DNA from: DAINRZ01 sp964634885
GTDB taxonomy: Bacteria; Bacteroidota; Ignavibacteria; Kapaibacteriales; UBA2268
Length of the DNA: 64,000 nt
Assembly (NCBI GenBank): GCA_964634885.1
Contig: CAZWLN010000015.1
Location: forward strand, 28,389 to 92,388
Direction of reading: 5' to 3'
A program made the translations under genes and the position numbers. The notes under the pieces were generated by a model. It worked only from the letters and a program-made list of their open reading frames with translations. It did no database searches and was not told the origin of the DNA. Shown here piece by piece: positions 33,512-42,983 of this stretch. Position 1 is the first letter of the stretch; every line of letters starts with the position of its first letter.

Positions 33512-36500
33512 TTGAAAGTTATTGTTAAGATATTACTGATTATAAGTTTAATGATCATTGCAGCCAAAGACCTACGCTGTCTCGACTGCAAGGAATGTAT
33601 CCTGAAATACGAACAATACCTGGACCCTCTCCTACCCGATTCATGCACATTCTATGCGGACAAGGCTCTGGAACTGGCGGGTAAAGAGTACGGCCGGTTC
33701 GACACGGTTTATACAAAATGCCTTGCCATGGTTGCAATTGAACGCACCCGGCAGCGGAAGTACAGCGAAGCAACGCAGCTTTACAAAGAGGTAACCGACA
33801 TCGACAGGCAGATGTTCGGCGATACTAACCAGACTGTTGTAAACGATATAGACAATCTTGGGGTATCATTTTTCAATATGAACCTCTTCGATTCGACCGA
33901 GTATTACTGGAAACAATCGCTGGCAATGCGAAGGGAGCTCTACTCCGGCGATCATCCCGAACTGGCAATCGGCATCAACAATATTGCATATATCTATCGT
34001 TTCCAGGAAAGGTTCAAAGAAGCCGTCCCCCTCTACCGCGAAGTCATCGCCATGCGCAAAAGGATGATCAAAGGTGATGATTTCACCATTGCAGCGCCTT
34101 TGAACAGCCTTGCAATAGTTTTGGGCGCGCAGGGCTATTTCAACGAAGCCGAAGAATTGTACAAGGAAGCAATAGGCATCTGGAGAAGGCTCAACCGGGA
34201 CGAGAACGGAACGCTGGCTTCCATCCTGAATAATCTGTCGGAACTGTACCAGAAACAAAACAGGTACAGGGAAGCAGAGATTGCACTTAAGGAATCTTAC
34301 GACATAATCTGCCGCTATTTCAGGGCAGATCACTGGCGAATTGCACTCAGCCTCAATGACCTGGCAGTGTTATACGCCGGGCAGGGCAGGTATAAGAAAT
34401 CGGAACAATACTTCAGGGAGTCGCTTGCAATGAGAAGGCGCCTTTATAGTGGCGATCATTTCTATATCGCCATAACACTCAACGAACTGGCATCACTCTA
34501 CATCACTCAGGGCAGGTACGAGGAAGCCGAGCCGCTTCTCAACGAATCGCTGGCAATGAAAAGAAGGCTGTTCAAGTCCGACCTGCCGAACATTGCATCG
34601 GCCATCAGGAACCTGGCCCTTCTGCATTACAAACAAAAAGACTACCTGAAAGCTGAACCGTTGCAGAAAGAAGCTCTGTCAATTTACAACGCTATCTATT
34701 CCGGCGATCAGCCCGACATTGCCGAAACCATGAGGCAACTGGCAATGACATACCTTGACAATGGACGCTTCGAAGAAGCGGAACAAATGCTCGTCAAATC
34801 CCTGGAAATGGAAAAAAGGCTTTTCCGGAACGACAACTATGAACTCTCCGAAACAATGTTCCAACTGGCGGAACTGTATCACTGCACAGGCAGGCATGAA
34901 AAGGCCGGGCCTCTTTTCATCAAAGCGCTGGACATGAAAAAGAACGTTTTCACTCAGCAGTCTGCTTTTCTTTCCGAAAACGAAAAGTCTGAGTTCTGGA
35001 ATAAAATACAGGCTTCATTCGAGCAGTTTCATAACTTTGCAATCAAAGAGCCGGCAGACAGCAGGCTTTTGGAGACAATGTACAATAACATGCTGTTTTC
35101 CAAAGGGATGCTGCTCAATTCTTCAATCAGGATGAGAAACTCAGTTTTCAATTCCGGAGACTCCTCTCTGGTAGCTGACTATGAAAGATGGGTATTCCTC
35201 AACGAGAAGCTGGCACGGCTCTACTCCGGTCCCGTTAACAAGACCGGCAGTACGTCATTGCTGATCGACACTGTTGAGAAGGAAGCCAACAGCTTAGAAA
35301 AGCAACTGAGTCTAAGGTCTGAAGAATTTGCACAATCGCTGAACGAGAAGCAAGCCACCTGTCGCGACATCAAGAAAGCCCTGAAAACCGGAGAAGCTGC
35401 AGTAGAAATCCTGAAACTTCCGGAGATCTCAGGCAATCAATATACAGGCAGGATTTTGTACTGTGCCCTGATTGTCCGCCCGGACAACCCCCGGATCAGC
35501 GTTTCAACGATCGACTACGGCTGCGCCCTGGAAAACAAATATTACAATGATTACAGAGAAAATATTCTTAATAAAGTGTATGATGACACTTCCTATAATG
35601 TTTTCTGGTCCGGAATTGCTGATAAACTCGACAATGTCAGTAAAGTTTACCTTTCCGCCGACGGCGTTTACAACCAAATCAACCTGAATACGCTTCTCAA
35701 CCCGAAAACCCAGGAATATGTTTTCGAAGAAACCGACATACACATGCTCACAAGCACAAAAGACATTCCTTCAATGAATGGAACAGATACTAATTCCTCT
35801 TCGACAAACACCGTAGTCCTGTTTGGTTCACCCAGGTACAAACTCGATGAAAAGCAGCAGGAAAATGCTAAAGGCCATCAGAAGGAAAATATGGATTTTT
35901 ACGCCCGGTACGCTGACGACAACACCCTGAACAGCATCGACAGGAGCAAAATATGCCCGCTTCCCTTTGCCGGCCTTGAGATCGACACCATCGAAAAAAT
36001 CATCAGGTTAAAAGGCAAGAAACCTGAAATAAAGAAATACACCGGAGAACAGGCAACAGAAGAAGCATTGAAAGCTGTCGCCAATCCGGGAATACTGCAT
36101 ATTGCCACCCATGGTGAATTCCTGCCGCCTCCCACCAAAGATAGTACTTCGGCAGCAAATCACAATCCGGAAAACCCGCTGATGCGTTCTTTGCTGTTCC
36201 TGTCCGGCATCGAGAACACTATCGACGCCCTGGAAAAAGACAGCTCCGTCTCAAGCAGGGAAGACGGAGCCCTGACAGCATACGAAGCACAGTTCCTGAA
36301 CCTTAAAGGCACTGACTTGACAGTGCTTTCCGCTTGTGAAACCGGACTCGGCGACATTAAGACCGGAGAAGGAGTTTACGGGATGCAGAGAGCTTTTCAA
36401 CTGGCAGGCTCCAGGAATACAATAATATCGCTCTGGACTGTTAACGACAAAGCAACCCAGGAACTGATGAGCATTTTCTACTATGAATTGTTCGACGGAA

Positions 36501-36598
36501 AAACGAAACGCGAGGCTTTCCGTATTGCTCAGCAGCAGATCAAGAATAAATATGATATGCCCTATTACTGGGGGGCTTTCATAATGGTCGGCGACTGA
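33512..36598 (+). CDS. Exported TPR-CHAT caspase-like protein
   Basis: A 1028-residue protein. Residues 1-23 look like a signal peptide or anchor (VIVKILLIISLMIIAA). About nine TPR units of 42 residues span roughly 75-450, with phrases such as YIYRFQERFKEAVPLYREV and YITQGRYEEAEPLLNESLAM. A helical linker leads to a CHAT domain (about 700-1028). The caspase-like dyad is intact: H867 in LHIATHGEF and C942 in VLSACETGLGD, followed by the usual GVYGMQRAFQLAGSRNTI and PYYWGAFIMVG. CHAT proteins are clan CD peptidases; some are activated by partners in defence systems. The start is TTG at 33512, giving a signal peptide; the ATG at 33551 would lose it. Its targets and partners are unknown. Confidence 0.88.
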   Translation: MKVIVKILLIISLMIIAAKDLRCLDCKECILKYEQYLDPLLPDSCTFYADKALELAGKEYGRFDTVYTKCLAMVAIERTRQRKYSEATQLYKEVTDIDRQMFGDTNQTVVNDIDNLGVSFFNMNLFDSTEYYWKQSLAMRRELYSGDHPELAIGINNIAYIYRFQERFKEAVPLYREVIAMRKRMIKGDDFTIAAPLNSLAIVLGAQGYFNEAEELYKEAIGIWRRLNRDENGTLASILNNLSELYQKQNRYREAEIALKESYDIICRYFRADHWRIALSLNDLAVLYAGQGRYKKSEQYFRESLAMRRRLYSGDHFYIAITLNELASLYITQGRYEEAEPLLNESLAMKRRLFKSDLPNIASAIRNLALLHYKQKDYLKAEPLQKEALSIYNAIYSGDQPDIAETMRQLAMTYLDNGRFEEAEQMLVKSLEMEKRLFRNDNYELSETMFQLAELYHCTGRHEKAGPLFIKALDMKKNVFTQQSAFLSENEKSEFWNKIQASFEQFHNFAIKEPADSRLLETMYNNMLFSKGMLLNSSIRMRNSVFNSGDSSLVADYERWVFLNEKLARLYSGPVNKTGSTSLLIDTVEKEANSLEKQLSLRSEEFAQSLNEKQATCRDIKKALKTGEAAVEILKLPEISGNQYTGRILYCALIVRPDNPRISVSTIDYGCALENKYYNDYRENILNKVYDDTSYNVFWSGIADKLDNVSKVYLSADGVYNQINLNTLLNPKTQEYVFEETDIHMLTSTKDIPSMNGTDTNSSSTNTVVLFGSPRYKLDEKQQENAKGHQKENMDFYARYADDNTLNSIDRSKICPLPFAGLEIDTIEKIIRLKGKKPEIKKYTGEQATEEALKAVANPGILHIATHGEFLPPPTKDSTSAANHNPENPLMRSLLFLSGIENTIDALEKDSSVSSREDGALTAYEAQFLNLKGTDLTVLSACETGLGDIKTGEGVYGMQRAFQLAGSRNTIISLWTVNDKATQELMSIFYYELFDGKTKREAFRIAQQQIKNKYDMPYYWGAFIMVGD

Positions 36599-36599
36599 A

Positions 36600-36632
36600 C
36601 CCGGAAACGACAATTCAGCATTTATTTCCGGG
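36600..36632 (+). terminator. Weak hairpin after the CHAT gene
   Basis: CCCGGAAA (36600-36607) pairs with TTTCCGGG (36625-36632) across a 17-base loop, one base after the stop codon. No T-run follows directly (T-rich DNA begins about 45 bases later), so its function as a terminator is uncertain. Confidence 0.4.
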
Positions 36633-36870
36633 AGGTCAATACAGCCTGACGGACAACCATCGGCGCCCCCATTACGGTAAAATTTTTCTTTTTTCAAATT
36701 TTTTTCATATCTCCTCCTCACATTTCACAGACTGATTTGTATTGTATAATAGAGACATTCATTCATTAACAAAAGAATTCGCTGCCCAACTTATGGGAAT
36801 AATCAACCTTTTTGTTATTAATAAAAATTATTTCAAATCATCTCTGTTTTACAATTATTAGGAGTATCCA

Positions 36871-37614
36871 ATGAATTACAAACTATTCACCGTTGCGGCT
36901 TTGATGGCCATTTGTTTCACATTCCAGTCATTCGCCCAAGAGATCAGCGAGTATAAGCGCTACCCCTACAAGAGCGGCGTCATTGTCTATGAGATTACCG
37001 GCAATACTTACAAAGGTACTGCAACGTTGTACTGGGACAATTACGGCATGAAAGAAGCTCTCTATACTGACAAATCCTGGAAAAAAGGCTTCATTACCCT
37101 TCATTCTGTCAATACAGTTGAAATCGTTGACGGCGATTACAACTTTGAGATTGACCTCGACGACGAAGAAGGCACAAAGTCAAAAAACAACTATGCGGAA
37201 AAATACGGTAAGCTTCAAAACGCCGATGAAATTTACCAGAAAACAGTCGAACTGATGAAAGAACTTGGCTTCAGCAGCAGTGAAAGCAGCGAAGAAACAA
37301 ACGGATTTGGCGGTGTTGAAATACCGACGGGAATACCCGGAGTCACTTCAACGAAGAGCTCAGGCGGCAGTTCTTTAAAAATCTGTGGCAAACCATGCCA
37401 GGTATTCAAAATGGAAAATAAAGACTTAAGCACCAAACTTACATATTATATGTGGGAAGGCATATTGATGGCTTCAGACGAGGTCCTTCCAAAAATTCCA
37501 CTTGTCGGTCAGCCCCAGTTTACAAAGAAATGCACTTCCATCAAGGTCGATGTTACCGTATCGCCCGACAAATTTACTATTCCTAAGGGCGTCGAAATCG
37601 AAGAGAAATCATAG
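36871..37614 (+). CDS. Secreted protein of unknown function
   Basis: A 247-residue protein with a clear signal peptide (about 1-22, ending FQSFAQ). The mature part begins with paired beta strands (KSGVIVYEITGNTYKGTATL followed by YWDNYGMKEALYTD). A low-complexity Ser/Gly/Thr stretch at about 130-168 precedes a small cysteine-bearing region (KICGKPCQVFKM). The N-terminal pattern is common among Bacteroidota exported proteins of unknown role, but I do not recognise a named family. A good ribosome site (TAGGAG) precedes the ATG. A hairpin follows at 37633-37669. Confidence 0.8.
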   Translation: MNYKLFTVAALMAICFTFQSFAQEISEYKRYPYKSGVIVYEITGNTYKGTATLYWDNYGMKEALYTDKSWKKGFITLHSVNTVEIVDGDYNFEIDLDDEEGTKSKNNYAEKYGKLQNADEIYQKTVELMKELGFSSSESSEETNGFGGVEIPTGIPGVTSTKSSGGSSLKICGKPCQVFKMENKDLSTKLTYYMWEGILMASDEVLPKIPLVGQPQFTKKCTSIKVDVTVSPDKFTIPKGVEIEEKS

Positions 37615-37632
37615 GTAGTGAACACGCTTTTT

Positions 37633-37669
37633 GTTGCGGCCCGGACTACGGAAGGAAACGTGCCGCAAC
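37633..37669 (+). terminator. Possible terminator
   Basis: GTTGCGGC (37633-37640) pairs perfectly with GCCGCAAC (37662-37669) across 21 bases, 19 bases after the stop of the secreted-protein gene. It is followed by ATCCTCTTTTA, only a modest T-run. Confidence 0.45.
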
Positions 37670-37757
37670 ATCCTCTTTTATTAGGTCATCCACTTAAAAA
37701 ATATTATATGAAATCATTAATTCAAATTAACTATTGATAAAATCAATTCAGGACAAC

Positions 37758-38630
37758 ATGAAATATCTTAAAATACTGATAATATTACTGATTCCGGCGC
37801 TGCTTCACTGTGAGGAAGGGAAAATCTACAGGGGAAGGACTGCAGAAGACGCCCCTATCATGGACGTCATGAGCCAGCCAGGCAGCGGATATGTACTTTT
37901 CAGGCTGCCTGCGAACCAGGATCTGTTCCTCCTTGCCACAAGCGGCGATTGGGTAAACATCGAGACAATGAGAGGATCGAGAGGGTGGATACTGATGAAG
38001 TATGTCGTTTTGTACCCGGATGATCACAAGTTCGAACAGGAGAAATACTGGGAAGCCAAAGCTGAAAGCCTGAAACCTTTCAGGAGAAAGAAGCTGCAGA
38101 TCGGGCCAAGGGTAGAATACAGTGTGACCGGATCGAAGGAAGCCGAAGGGTACAACCCTGTTACCGGCCTCGGCGGCGGCCTGGCTCTTCAGTACAATTT
38201 TAACAGGAATGCCGGATTGTCCATCGAGGGGCAATACATCGTCAATGAAGGCGACTATTACATAGACGAGTTGGGTAAATCGGTGAAACACAAATTAAAC
38301 TATCTCAACATCCCGCTGCTATACAAGGGATACACTGTTTTCTCGAGAATCCACCTCTACTCGGAACTGGGTATCTGCTATTGCCGGCTGCTGAACCAGA
38401 GTTCCAAAGTCAACGGTAAATACCCTTTCGAATACGGCAGTCAGTACAGGGAAAACAGTTACGGCATCATATTCGGCGCCGGGATATGTACAGCCGATTA
38501 TCACCTGGGCTTTCGTTTACAGTTCGATCCGGTAAAAACCGATGATTCCGACAAGCCAATCAAAATAAACCGTACCATCCTTTCCTTAACCGGCGGTTTC
38601 AATTTATTAAACCTTTTTTCAGGGGAATAA
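37758..38630 (+). CDS. Exported SH3-like and outer-membrane beta-barrel protein
   Basis: A 290-residue protein. The signal peptide is about 1-18 (LKILIILLIPALLHC); the Cys is preceded by His, so a lipoprotein is unlikely. Residues of about 20-90 have the layout of a bacterial SH3 domain (GSGYVLFRLPANQDLFLLA, GDWVNIETMRGSRGWIL). About 110-290 alternates hydrophobic strands ending near LSLTGGFNLLNLF, as in small PorT/OmpW-like barrels. The ATG at 37758 with AGGA upstream is preferred to the TTG at 37734. The next gene starts three bases after the stop, so they are co-transcribed. Confidence 0.78.
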   Translation: MKYLKILIILLIPALLHCEEGKIYRGRTAEDAPIMDVMSQPGSGYVLFRLPANQDLFLLATSGDWVNIETMRGSRGWILMKYVVLYPDDHKFEQEKYWEAKAESLKPFRRKKLQIGPRVEYSVTGSKEAEGYNPVTGLGGGLALQYNFNRNAGLSIEGQYIVNEGDYYIDELGKSVKHKLNYLNIPLLYKGYTVFSRIHLYSELGICYCRLLNQSSKVNGKYPFEYGSQYRENSYGIIFGAGICTADYHLGFRLQFDPVKTDDSDKPIKINRTILSLTGGFNLLNLFSGE

Positions 38631-38633
38631 ATA

Positions 38634-38993
38634 ATGAAGAATCATATTCTGATAGTATCGGCAGCGCTGGCGCTTCTTGTTTCGTGCAATTCAGCGGACA
38701 TTGCCCGGGAAGAAGCTTACGAATTCAAAATGCAAATGGATTCATGGTTAGGCGCTCACATTTCGGAACTTCTGATGTCAGATCAGTGGGGGGCGCCATA
38801 TGCGTTTTATGAAGCCGGCAAAGGAAGCGGGATATACCACTGGAGAAAATACGTAAGCGACATTCGTTTTTACCAGCGATGGAGCGGGGATATTCGTTAT
38901 GAAAACAACAGCTATCTACAGTATTGGAATTTTTTCGTTGACACCAACGGAATTATTGTTAAATACAAATACGGCATTAACGACGGGAAATGA
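38634..38993 (+). CDS. Small lipoprotein of unknown function
   Basis: A 119-residue protein with a classic lipobox (ALLVSC, Cys19). The mature part begins with a helical stretch and ends with an aromatic-rich beta region (AGKGSGIYHWRKYVSDIRFY, YLQYWNFFVDTNGIIVKYKY). This layout, with a GKG-x-x-x-Y-x-W motif, resembles small outer-membrane lipoproteins seen in many Gram-negative bacteria, without a named function that I can confirm. It is tightly linked to the barrel-protein gene upstream. Confidence 0.75.
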   Translation: MKNHILIVSAALALLVSCNSADIAREEAYEFKMQMDSWLGAHISELLMSDQWGAPYAFYEAGKGSGIYHWRKYVSDIRFYQRWSGDIRYENNSYLQYWNFFVDTNGIIVKYKYGINDGK

Positions 38994-39189
38994 TTGGAAG
39001 TTGGACCGACAGGGGGCCTGCAATTTCTGCCTTGGAGTATTATTACGGCTTTTTTTTGTCAACAGGAACAGAGTGCCTGTTTAACCCTTATTAACATATA
39101 GATACCTGCTTTCCTTCTATTCATGTTTTCATATTTTTAGAATTTTTCTTAACTTTATTGTTTTTTTTCTGGTTAAGAAAATAAATAAT

Positions 39190-39816
39190 ATGGAAACAAT
39201 TAAATATTCTGTTGATTACAAGAATGAGCTGTTGGACGAATTAGAATCGACGGCAGCGGCTCTCTTCCAATCGACAGGCAATATCAGGGATATAGCAGGC
39301 GAAAGACTTAAAGAGTTGAAACAACTCTACAGGGACTGTTACAACCTGGTTGCGATTGATTTGTTGATAAGGAAATTGAAAATCCCCGAGCATGAAGCAA
39401 GGAACATGCATCTTCAGGCCTGGCAGAAACAACTGACCGACAGCTGCGGCCATCCCCAAAAAGATTTCGTCAGGTCTTATATTCAACATTTGACAGACCT
39501 GGCGTCAGCCTACATCCAACAAGCAGCCGGACAGTCAGACGAAACAGCTCTGTCCATGATGGTTTTTTCCAGTGGCAATGCTGAAGATTGCGACAATACC
39601 ATAAAGCAGAGATGGGCTTTCGTCTGGCATTATATCTCAAAAATGGACGAGAACACAAAAAAGATTTTTATGTATAAACTCTATGGCGGGCTCTCCTTTA
39701 ACGATATAGCCTCCATCCTGAAAACAAATGAAGACAAGGTTCGCACTATTTACCAGGAAACAGAGGCATCTTTATTTCATTCATCATCATTTAAACAATT
39801 TTTCAATATCAGATAA
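39190..39816 (+). CDS. Divergent ECF-like sigma factor
   Basis: A 208-residue protein with the layout of an ECF sigma factor but a weak region 2. About 45-110 aligns loosely with region 2 (LYRDCYNLVAIDLLIRKL then PEHEARNMHLQAWQKQL), while the usual aromatic, basic -10 recognition helix is poorly kept. Region 4 at about 145-200 is better: MDENTKKIFMYKLYGGLSFN followed by DIASILKTNEDKVRTIYQ, a helix-turn-helix. It lies nine bases before a second, more typical ECF sigma gene, an unusual tandem. It may be a functional sigma factor with unusual specificity or a sigma-like regulator. Confidence 0.7.
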   Translation: METIKYSVDYKNELLDELESTAAALFQSTGNIRDIAGERLKELKQLYRDCYNLVAIDLLIRKLKIPEHEARNMHLQAWQKQLTDSCGHPQKDFVRSYIQHLTDLASAYIQQAAGQSDETALSMMVFSSGNAEDCDNTIKQRWAFVWHYISKMDENTKKIFMYKLYGGLSFNDIASILKTNEDKVRTIYQETEASLFHSSSFKQFFNIR

Positions 39817-39825
39817 GGTCAATTC

Positions 39826-40422
39826 ATGCTTCACAATCAAGGTGAAACAGCTTTAGCGGTTCCGGATTTCATGAGTTTAACCGAACGCTATTTCATCAAC
39901 AATGAAAAAGATGAAGACATTTTCAGGATAATCTATATTACTCTTGCAAAAACACTTCTGCCGAAGTTCAGGAAGATGATTGCCACAAGTGTAATTACCG
40001 CTGAAGATATATTCAACGAAACCTGGTTCGCCGTCTTAAACCCCGAAACAGCCGCCTATGCACCGGAAAAAGGCTCTTTCATCGGATACTTCTATTCCAT
40101 TGCCAGGAACATCATTCACAACTGGAATTTTAAGAAAGAAACAAGGGAATCCGTCAACATTGATGAAATCAAAGAAGACCTGCTGCAGAAAATGGAACCC
40201 AACCGGGACCTGTTCAATAAAGAACTGAAGCTGCTTTTTTACCAGGAAATCAACAAGCTGCAACCCATTCAAAGAGAAATCATCATGTTTCGAAACCTTG
40301 GTTTCCAGTACAGCGAGATTTCAAGTATCATGAACGTTAGCGAAGACGCCCTGAGGCAAAGAATGCTCTCCGCCAAAAACGCAATAAAACTCAATCGCGA
40401 ACTGATTGAAGCAATATTTTAA
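39826..40422 (+). CDS. ECF-family RNA polymerase sigma factor
   Basis: A 198-residue sigma-70 of the extracytoplasmic-function group. Region 2 is at about 30-105 (ITAEDIFNETWFAVLNPE, then FIGYFYSIARNIIHNW). Region 4 is at about 135-195 (LQPIQREIIMFRNLGFQYSE followed by ISSIMNVSEDALRQRM). A single-pass membrane protein encoded 40 bases downstream is the likely anti-sigma factor. Together with the sigma-like gene before it, this pair probably controls part of the surrounding island. Confidence 0.88.
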   Translation: MLHNQGETALAVPDFMSLTERYFINNEKDEDIFRIIYITLAKTLLPKFRKMIATSVITAEDIFNETWFAVLNPETAAYAPEKGSFIGYFYSIARNIIHNWNFKKETRESVNIDEIKEDLLQKMEPNRDLFNKELKLLFYQEINKLQPIQREIIMFRNLGFQYSEISSIMNVSEDALRQRMLSAKNAIKLNRELIEAIF

Positions 40423-40462
40423 TCATTCAATAAACGACAGTAAATTAAAGGAGATAATAATA

Positions 40463-41203
40463 ATGAGTGAGCAGCCTGAAGAGAAAATGTTCGATGATTT
40501 CATCGCTTGCCATTACCGCAGGATGTTGCTGACATTAGACAGTAAAACCGACACCCACGAGATGACCGACAGCGAAGCGGAAAAGGAACTCTCGGCTTTG
40601 CTCCCACCGGCGACGTCAGTTCCCAATATGAAAAAATTGCCTCCCGCCTATTATAAGATAATTTCCATCGCCGCCTCGTTCATTGTTGTCACTACGCTTC
40701 TGGTCTATTATTTTTTTCAATCCGGCGGCAAAAAGGATGTGAACGTAATACCGGTCGTCGCTTCTACCGACTCATCCTCTTTGCCGACAGACCGGGCAGG
40801 CGTTGGCCCGACCTTTACCGACAGCGCAGAAAAGACTTCTGCCGTCGTCCTCGAATTGCCCGATACTTTGAATGTCCCTGAATATTTCAGCGAAAAAGAC
40901 GAAGTATTCGGCTTCGACGGGAAAACAGACAAGCAATCGCTCAATTGGGAGTCCTTAGTTCCATTGTTACAGTCTCGTTTTCCGGAATATGAATTCCACT
41001 TAGTCAAAGGCTTGTTGCACAGTAAAACAATGCACGCAGGAAACCGGGACGATCGCTACTCAATAAGGATCGGGTACGGCGACGGACGCATATTCATCAG
41101 TTGTCGGTTCACTCTCTCAGGCCAAAACGAGGCCGACGCGCGAAAAGCGGCAAGTCGCTTCAGCTCTTCTCTCCGCAGCTATTTTCGTGAAATTGCAAGG
41201 TAG
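40463..41203 (+). CDS. Single-pass membrane protein, probable anti-sigma factor
   Basis: A 246-residue protein. The cytoplasmic part of about 70 residues is rich in charged residues (FDDFIACHYRRMLLTLD). A single membrane helix follows at about 71-90 (IISIAASFIVVTTLLVYYFF), then a periplasmic domain of about 155 residues. The N-terminal zinc motif of ZAS anti-sigma factors is absent. The anti-sigma call rests on topology and on the position right after an ECF sigma gene. The ATG at 40463 with AAAGGAGAT before it is clearly the start; upstream extension would overlap the sigma gene. Confidence 0.65.
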   Translation: MSEQPEEKMFDDFIACHYRRMLLTLDSKTDTHEMTDSEAEKELSALLPPATSVPNMKKLPPAYYKIISIAASFIVVTTLLVYYFFQSGGKKDVNVIPVVASTDSSSLPTDRAGVGPTFTDSAEKTSAVVLELPDTLNVPEYFSEKDEVFGFDGKTDKQSLNWESLVPLLQSRFPEYEFHLVKGLLHSKTMHAGNRDDRYSIRIGYGDGRIFISCRFTLSGQNEADARKAASRFSSSLRSYFREIAR

Positions 41204-41208
41204 AAGCA

Positions 41209-42825
41209 ATGATGGCAAGTATTAAAACACTGTTGACTGTTGCGGCAATAATCGCATTCACCTCAGCGTCGCCCGGCGCGGATAACGATCCGACCAGGAA
41301 ACAGATCGACGTCGTCGCTTCCAAACTGTGGGAAACCAGCGGAACACTCATACCTGAACCGGAAATCGTGCTGATCGACACGGACATCGATTTCGACAGC
41401 CTCAAAACAATGATTTATTACAATCCTTCGGACAACCGGATATATATCGGCAGCGGGTTCACTCGTATGTGCCTGGACATTGGCGTCGAAGCCCTTGCAA
41501 TTGCCATAGGCCATGAAATGGGCCATTACTTCAATACACACAGGAGTACTGTGAGCATATCGGGCTACTATCTCACAGACACTGACAACGCCTGTCTGAA
41601 GGAACTCAGCCCTGAAGAAAGAAACAACTACAGCGAACTGGAAACCCAGGCAGACCTGTTTGCAGCCTTCCACTGCTATTCTGCCGGATACTACATTTCC
41701 GGGATATGGGAGAAATTGATTGACACTATCTATTCTCACGGCAACAACTCATTGCCCCGTCAATCAATCGAAGAAAGAAAAACTACAGCGCATTTCGCCC
41801 TTGGTAAAATCAGGGAATTAGAACCAGTGTACACGACAGCCGTCCTGCTCTATCTTACCGGGGAATATGAATTTGCAGGCTCTTGTTTTGACTTTCTCAT
41901 CTCAAACAATATTACATCTTCCGACATCATCCTCAATGCAGCCAATGCCTATACCCTTGCCGCCATTAATACTGACGACGAAGCTAAACGGTTCATCTAT
42001 CCGTTCGAGATCAGAAGCTGGTATATGTTCGATTCGAGCTATATAAAAAATGTGGGTTCCACCAACGACAGAGGCCTGTCGAGATTGAGGCTTGACCGGG
42101 AAGATTACAGGGCAATGCTCATCTCAAAAGCTTTGCTGAAATACAACTACCTTTTAACACAGGACCATTGCCGGAACACAGAAATTCTGACTGCTTTGTC
42201 GGCTTTGTATGCTTTTGCCGGTAATTTCCAAACCGCACGTTCATACCTGATCAGAGGCGAGGAAATTGCTAAAAACGACTATCAAAGGAATCTCGTTCAA
42301 CTCGCAAAAGGCATGGCGTATAAGAGCATTGCACCTGAAATGGCGGAACTGGAACTGACGAAAGCGGCCTCCTTTCCACCTGCGCGCCACAACCTTAACA
42401 TGATTAAGAATATTGTAAGGACAAAAAACGAAAAGCCGTTACAGGTAATCCGTAAAAATGAGAACTTCAATGGTGTCGATCTTGTTAATATATTCCAACA
42501 CTGCAGCGTCAGAGATGAATACCTGTTCCCTAAACTCGACAGCCTGCGCTATTCCATGTGCATTCTAAAAGATTGTTCTGCTTACCAGATCAGCAATAAA
42601 TACGGGAGCAGCATTTTCATTAAAAGCGCTCCTGAATACAAAGGGCGTACCTTGCGCGACATCGGAACAGGATCGTCGCCTGCCTCCCTGGAAAAAAAAT
42701 ACGGACCGCCGGACAACATCTGTTTCTACGGCAGTTCGACCTATTATATATACGAGAGTTCGAAGATATGCTTCGAACTGAAACAGGAACGGGTAGTTTC
42801 CTGGTTCCTGTTTCTACATCAATAA
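41209..42825 (+). CDS. Exported M48-like metallopeptidase with TPR-like C-terminus
   Basis: A 538-residue protein. The signal peptide is about 1-24 (LLTVAAIIAFTSASPGA). The zinc site is visible: H102-E-M-G-H106 in AIAIGHEMGHYF, with the third ligand probably E145 in ETQADLFAA, the M48-type spacing. Helical repeats follow from about 200 to 400 (YTTAVLLYLTGEYEFAGSCF, ILTALSALYAFAGNFQTARS), and the last 70 residues are a beta-rich domain. It starts five bases after the anti-sigma-like gene. M48 peptidases often act in envelope quality control; here it could cleave a signalling or surface partner, which is inference. Confidence 0.83.
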   Translation: MMASIKTLLTVAAIIAFTSASPGADNDPTRKQIDVVASKLWETSGTLIPEPEIVLIDTDIDFDSLKTMIYYNPSDNRIYIGSGFTRMCLDIGVEALAIAIGHEMGHYFNTHRSTVSISGYYLTDTDNACLKELSPEERNNYSELETQADLFAAFHCYSAGYYISGIWEKLIDTIYSHGNNSLPRQSIEERKTTAHFALGKIRELEPVYTTAVLLYLTGEYEFAGSCFDFLISNNITSSDIILNAANAYTLAAINTDDEAKRFIYPFEIRSWYMFDSSYIKNVGSTNDRGLSRLRLDREDYRAMLISKALLKYNYLLTQDHCRNTEILTALSALYAFAGNFQTARSYLIRGEEIAKNDYQRNLVQLAKGMAYKSIAPEMAELELTKAASFPPARHNLNMIKNIVRTKNEKPLQVIRKNENFNGVDLVNIFQHCSVRDEYLFPKLDSLRYSMCILKDCSAYQISNKYGSSIFIKSAPEYKGRTLRDIGTGSSPASLEKKYGPPDNICFYGSSTYYIYESSKICFELKQERVVSWFLFLHQ

Positions 42826-42895
42826 ACCAATTTACTGCATAGTTTTTCAAGATAAAACCGGCGGGAGTTTTCGCCTGTCCAGCCTTAATTAAGCG

Positions 42896-42911
42896 CATAC
42901 GGAAACGTATG
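42896..42911. terminator. Short hairpin with GAAA tetraloop
   Basis: CATACG (42896-42901), GAAA loop, CGTATG (42906-42911), 70 bases after the peptidase stop. Followed by TTTCGTTGG. It could end the sigma/anti-sigma/peptidase transcript or sit in the leader of the next gene. Confidence 0.4.
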
Positions 42912-42983
42912 TTTCGTTGGCGCCTGTTCGCGAAGGCCTTGTTTTTGATACTAATTTTTATATAAATATTACGGAGTACGAAA

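Noticed and set aside
33512..36598. A known CHAT-based defence system (for example a craspase-like gRAMP locus)
   Set aside because: No CRISPR array, Cas gene or gasdermin-like gene is seen in the window, so this assignment is not supported.
36251..36721. Minus-strand 156-codon frame opposite the end of the CHAT gene
   Set aside because: It lies mostly antisense to the conserved CHAT catalytic region, so it is a shadow frame.
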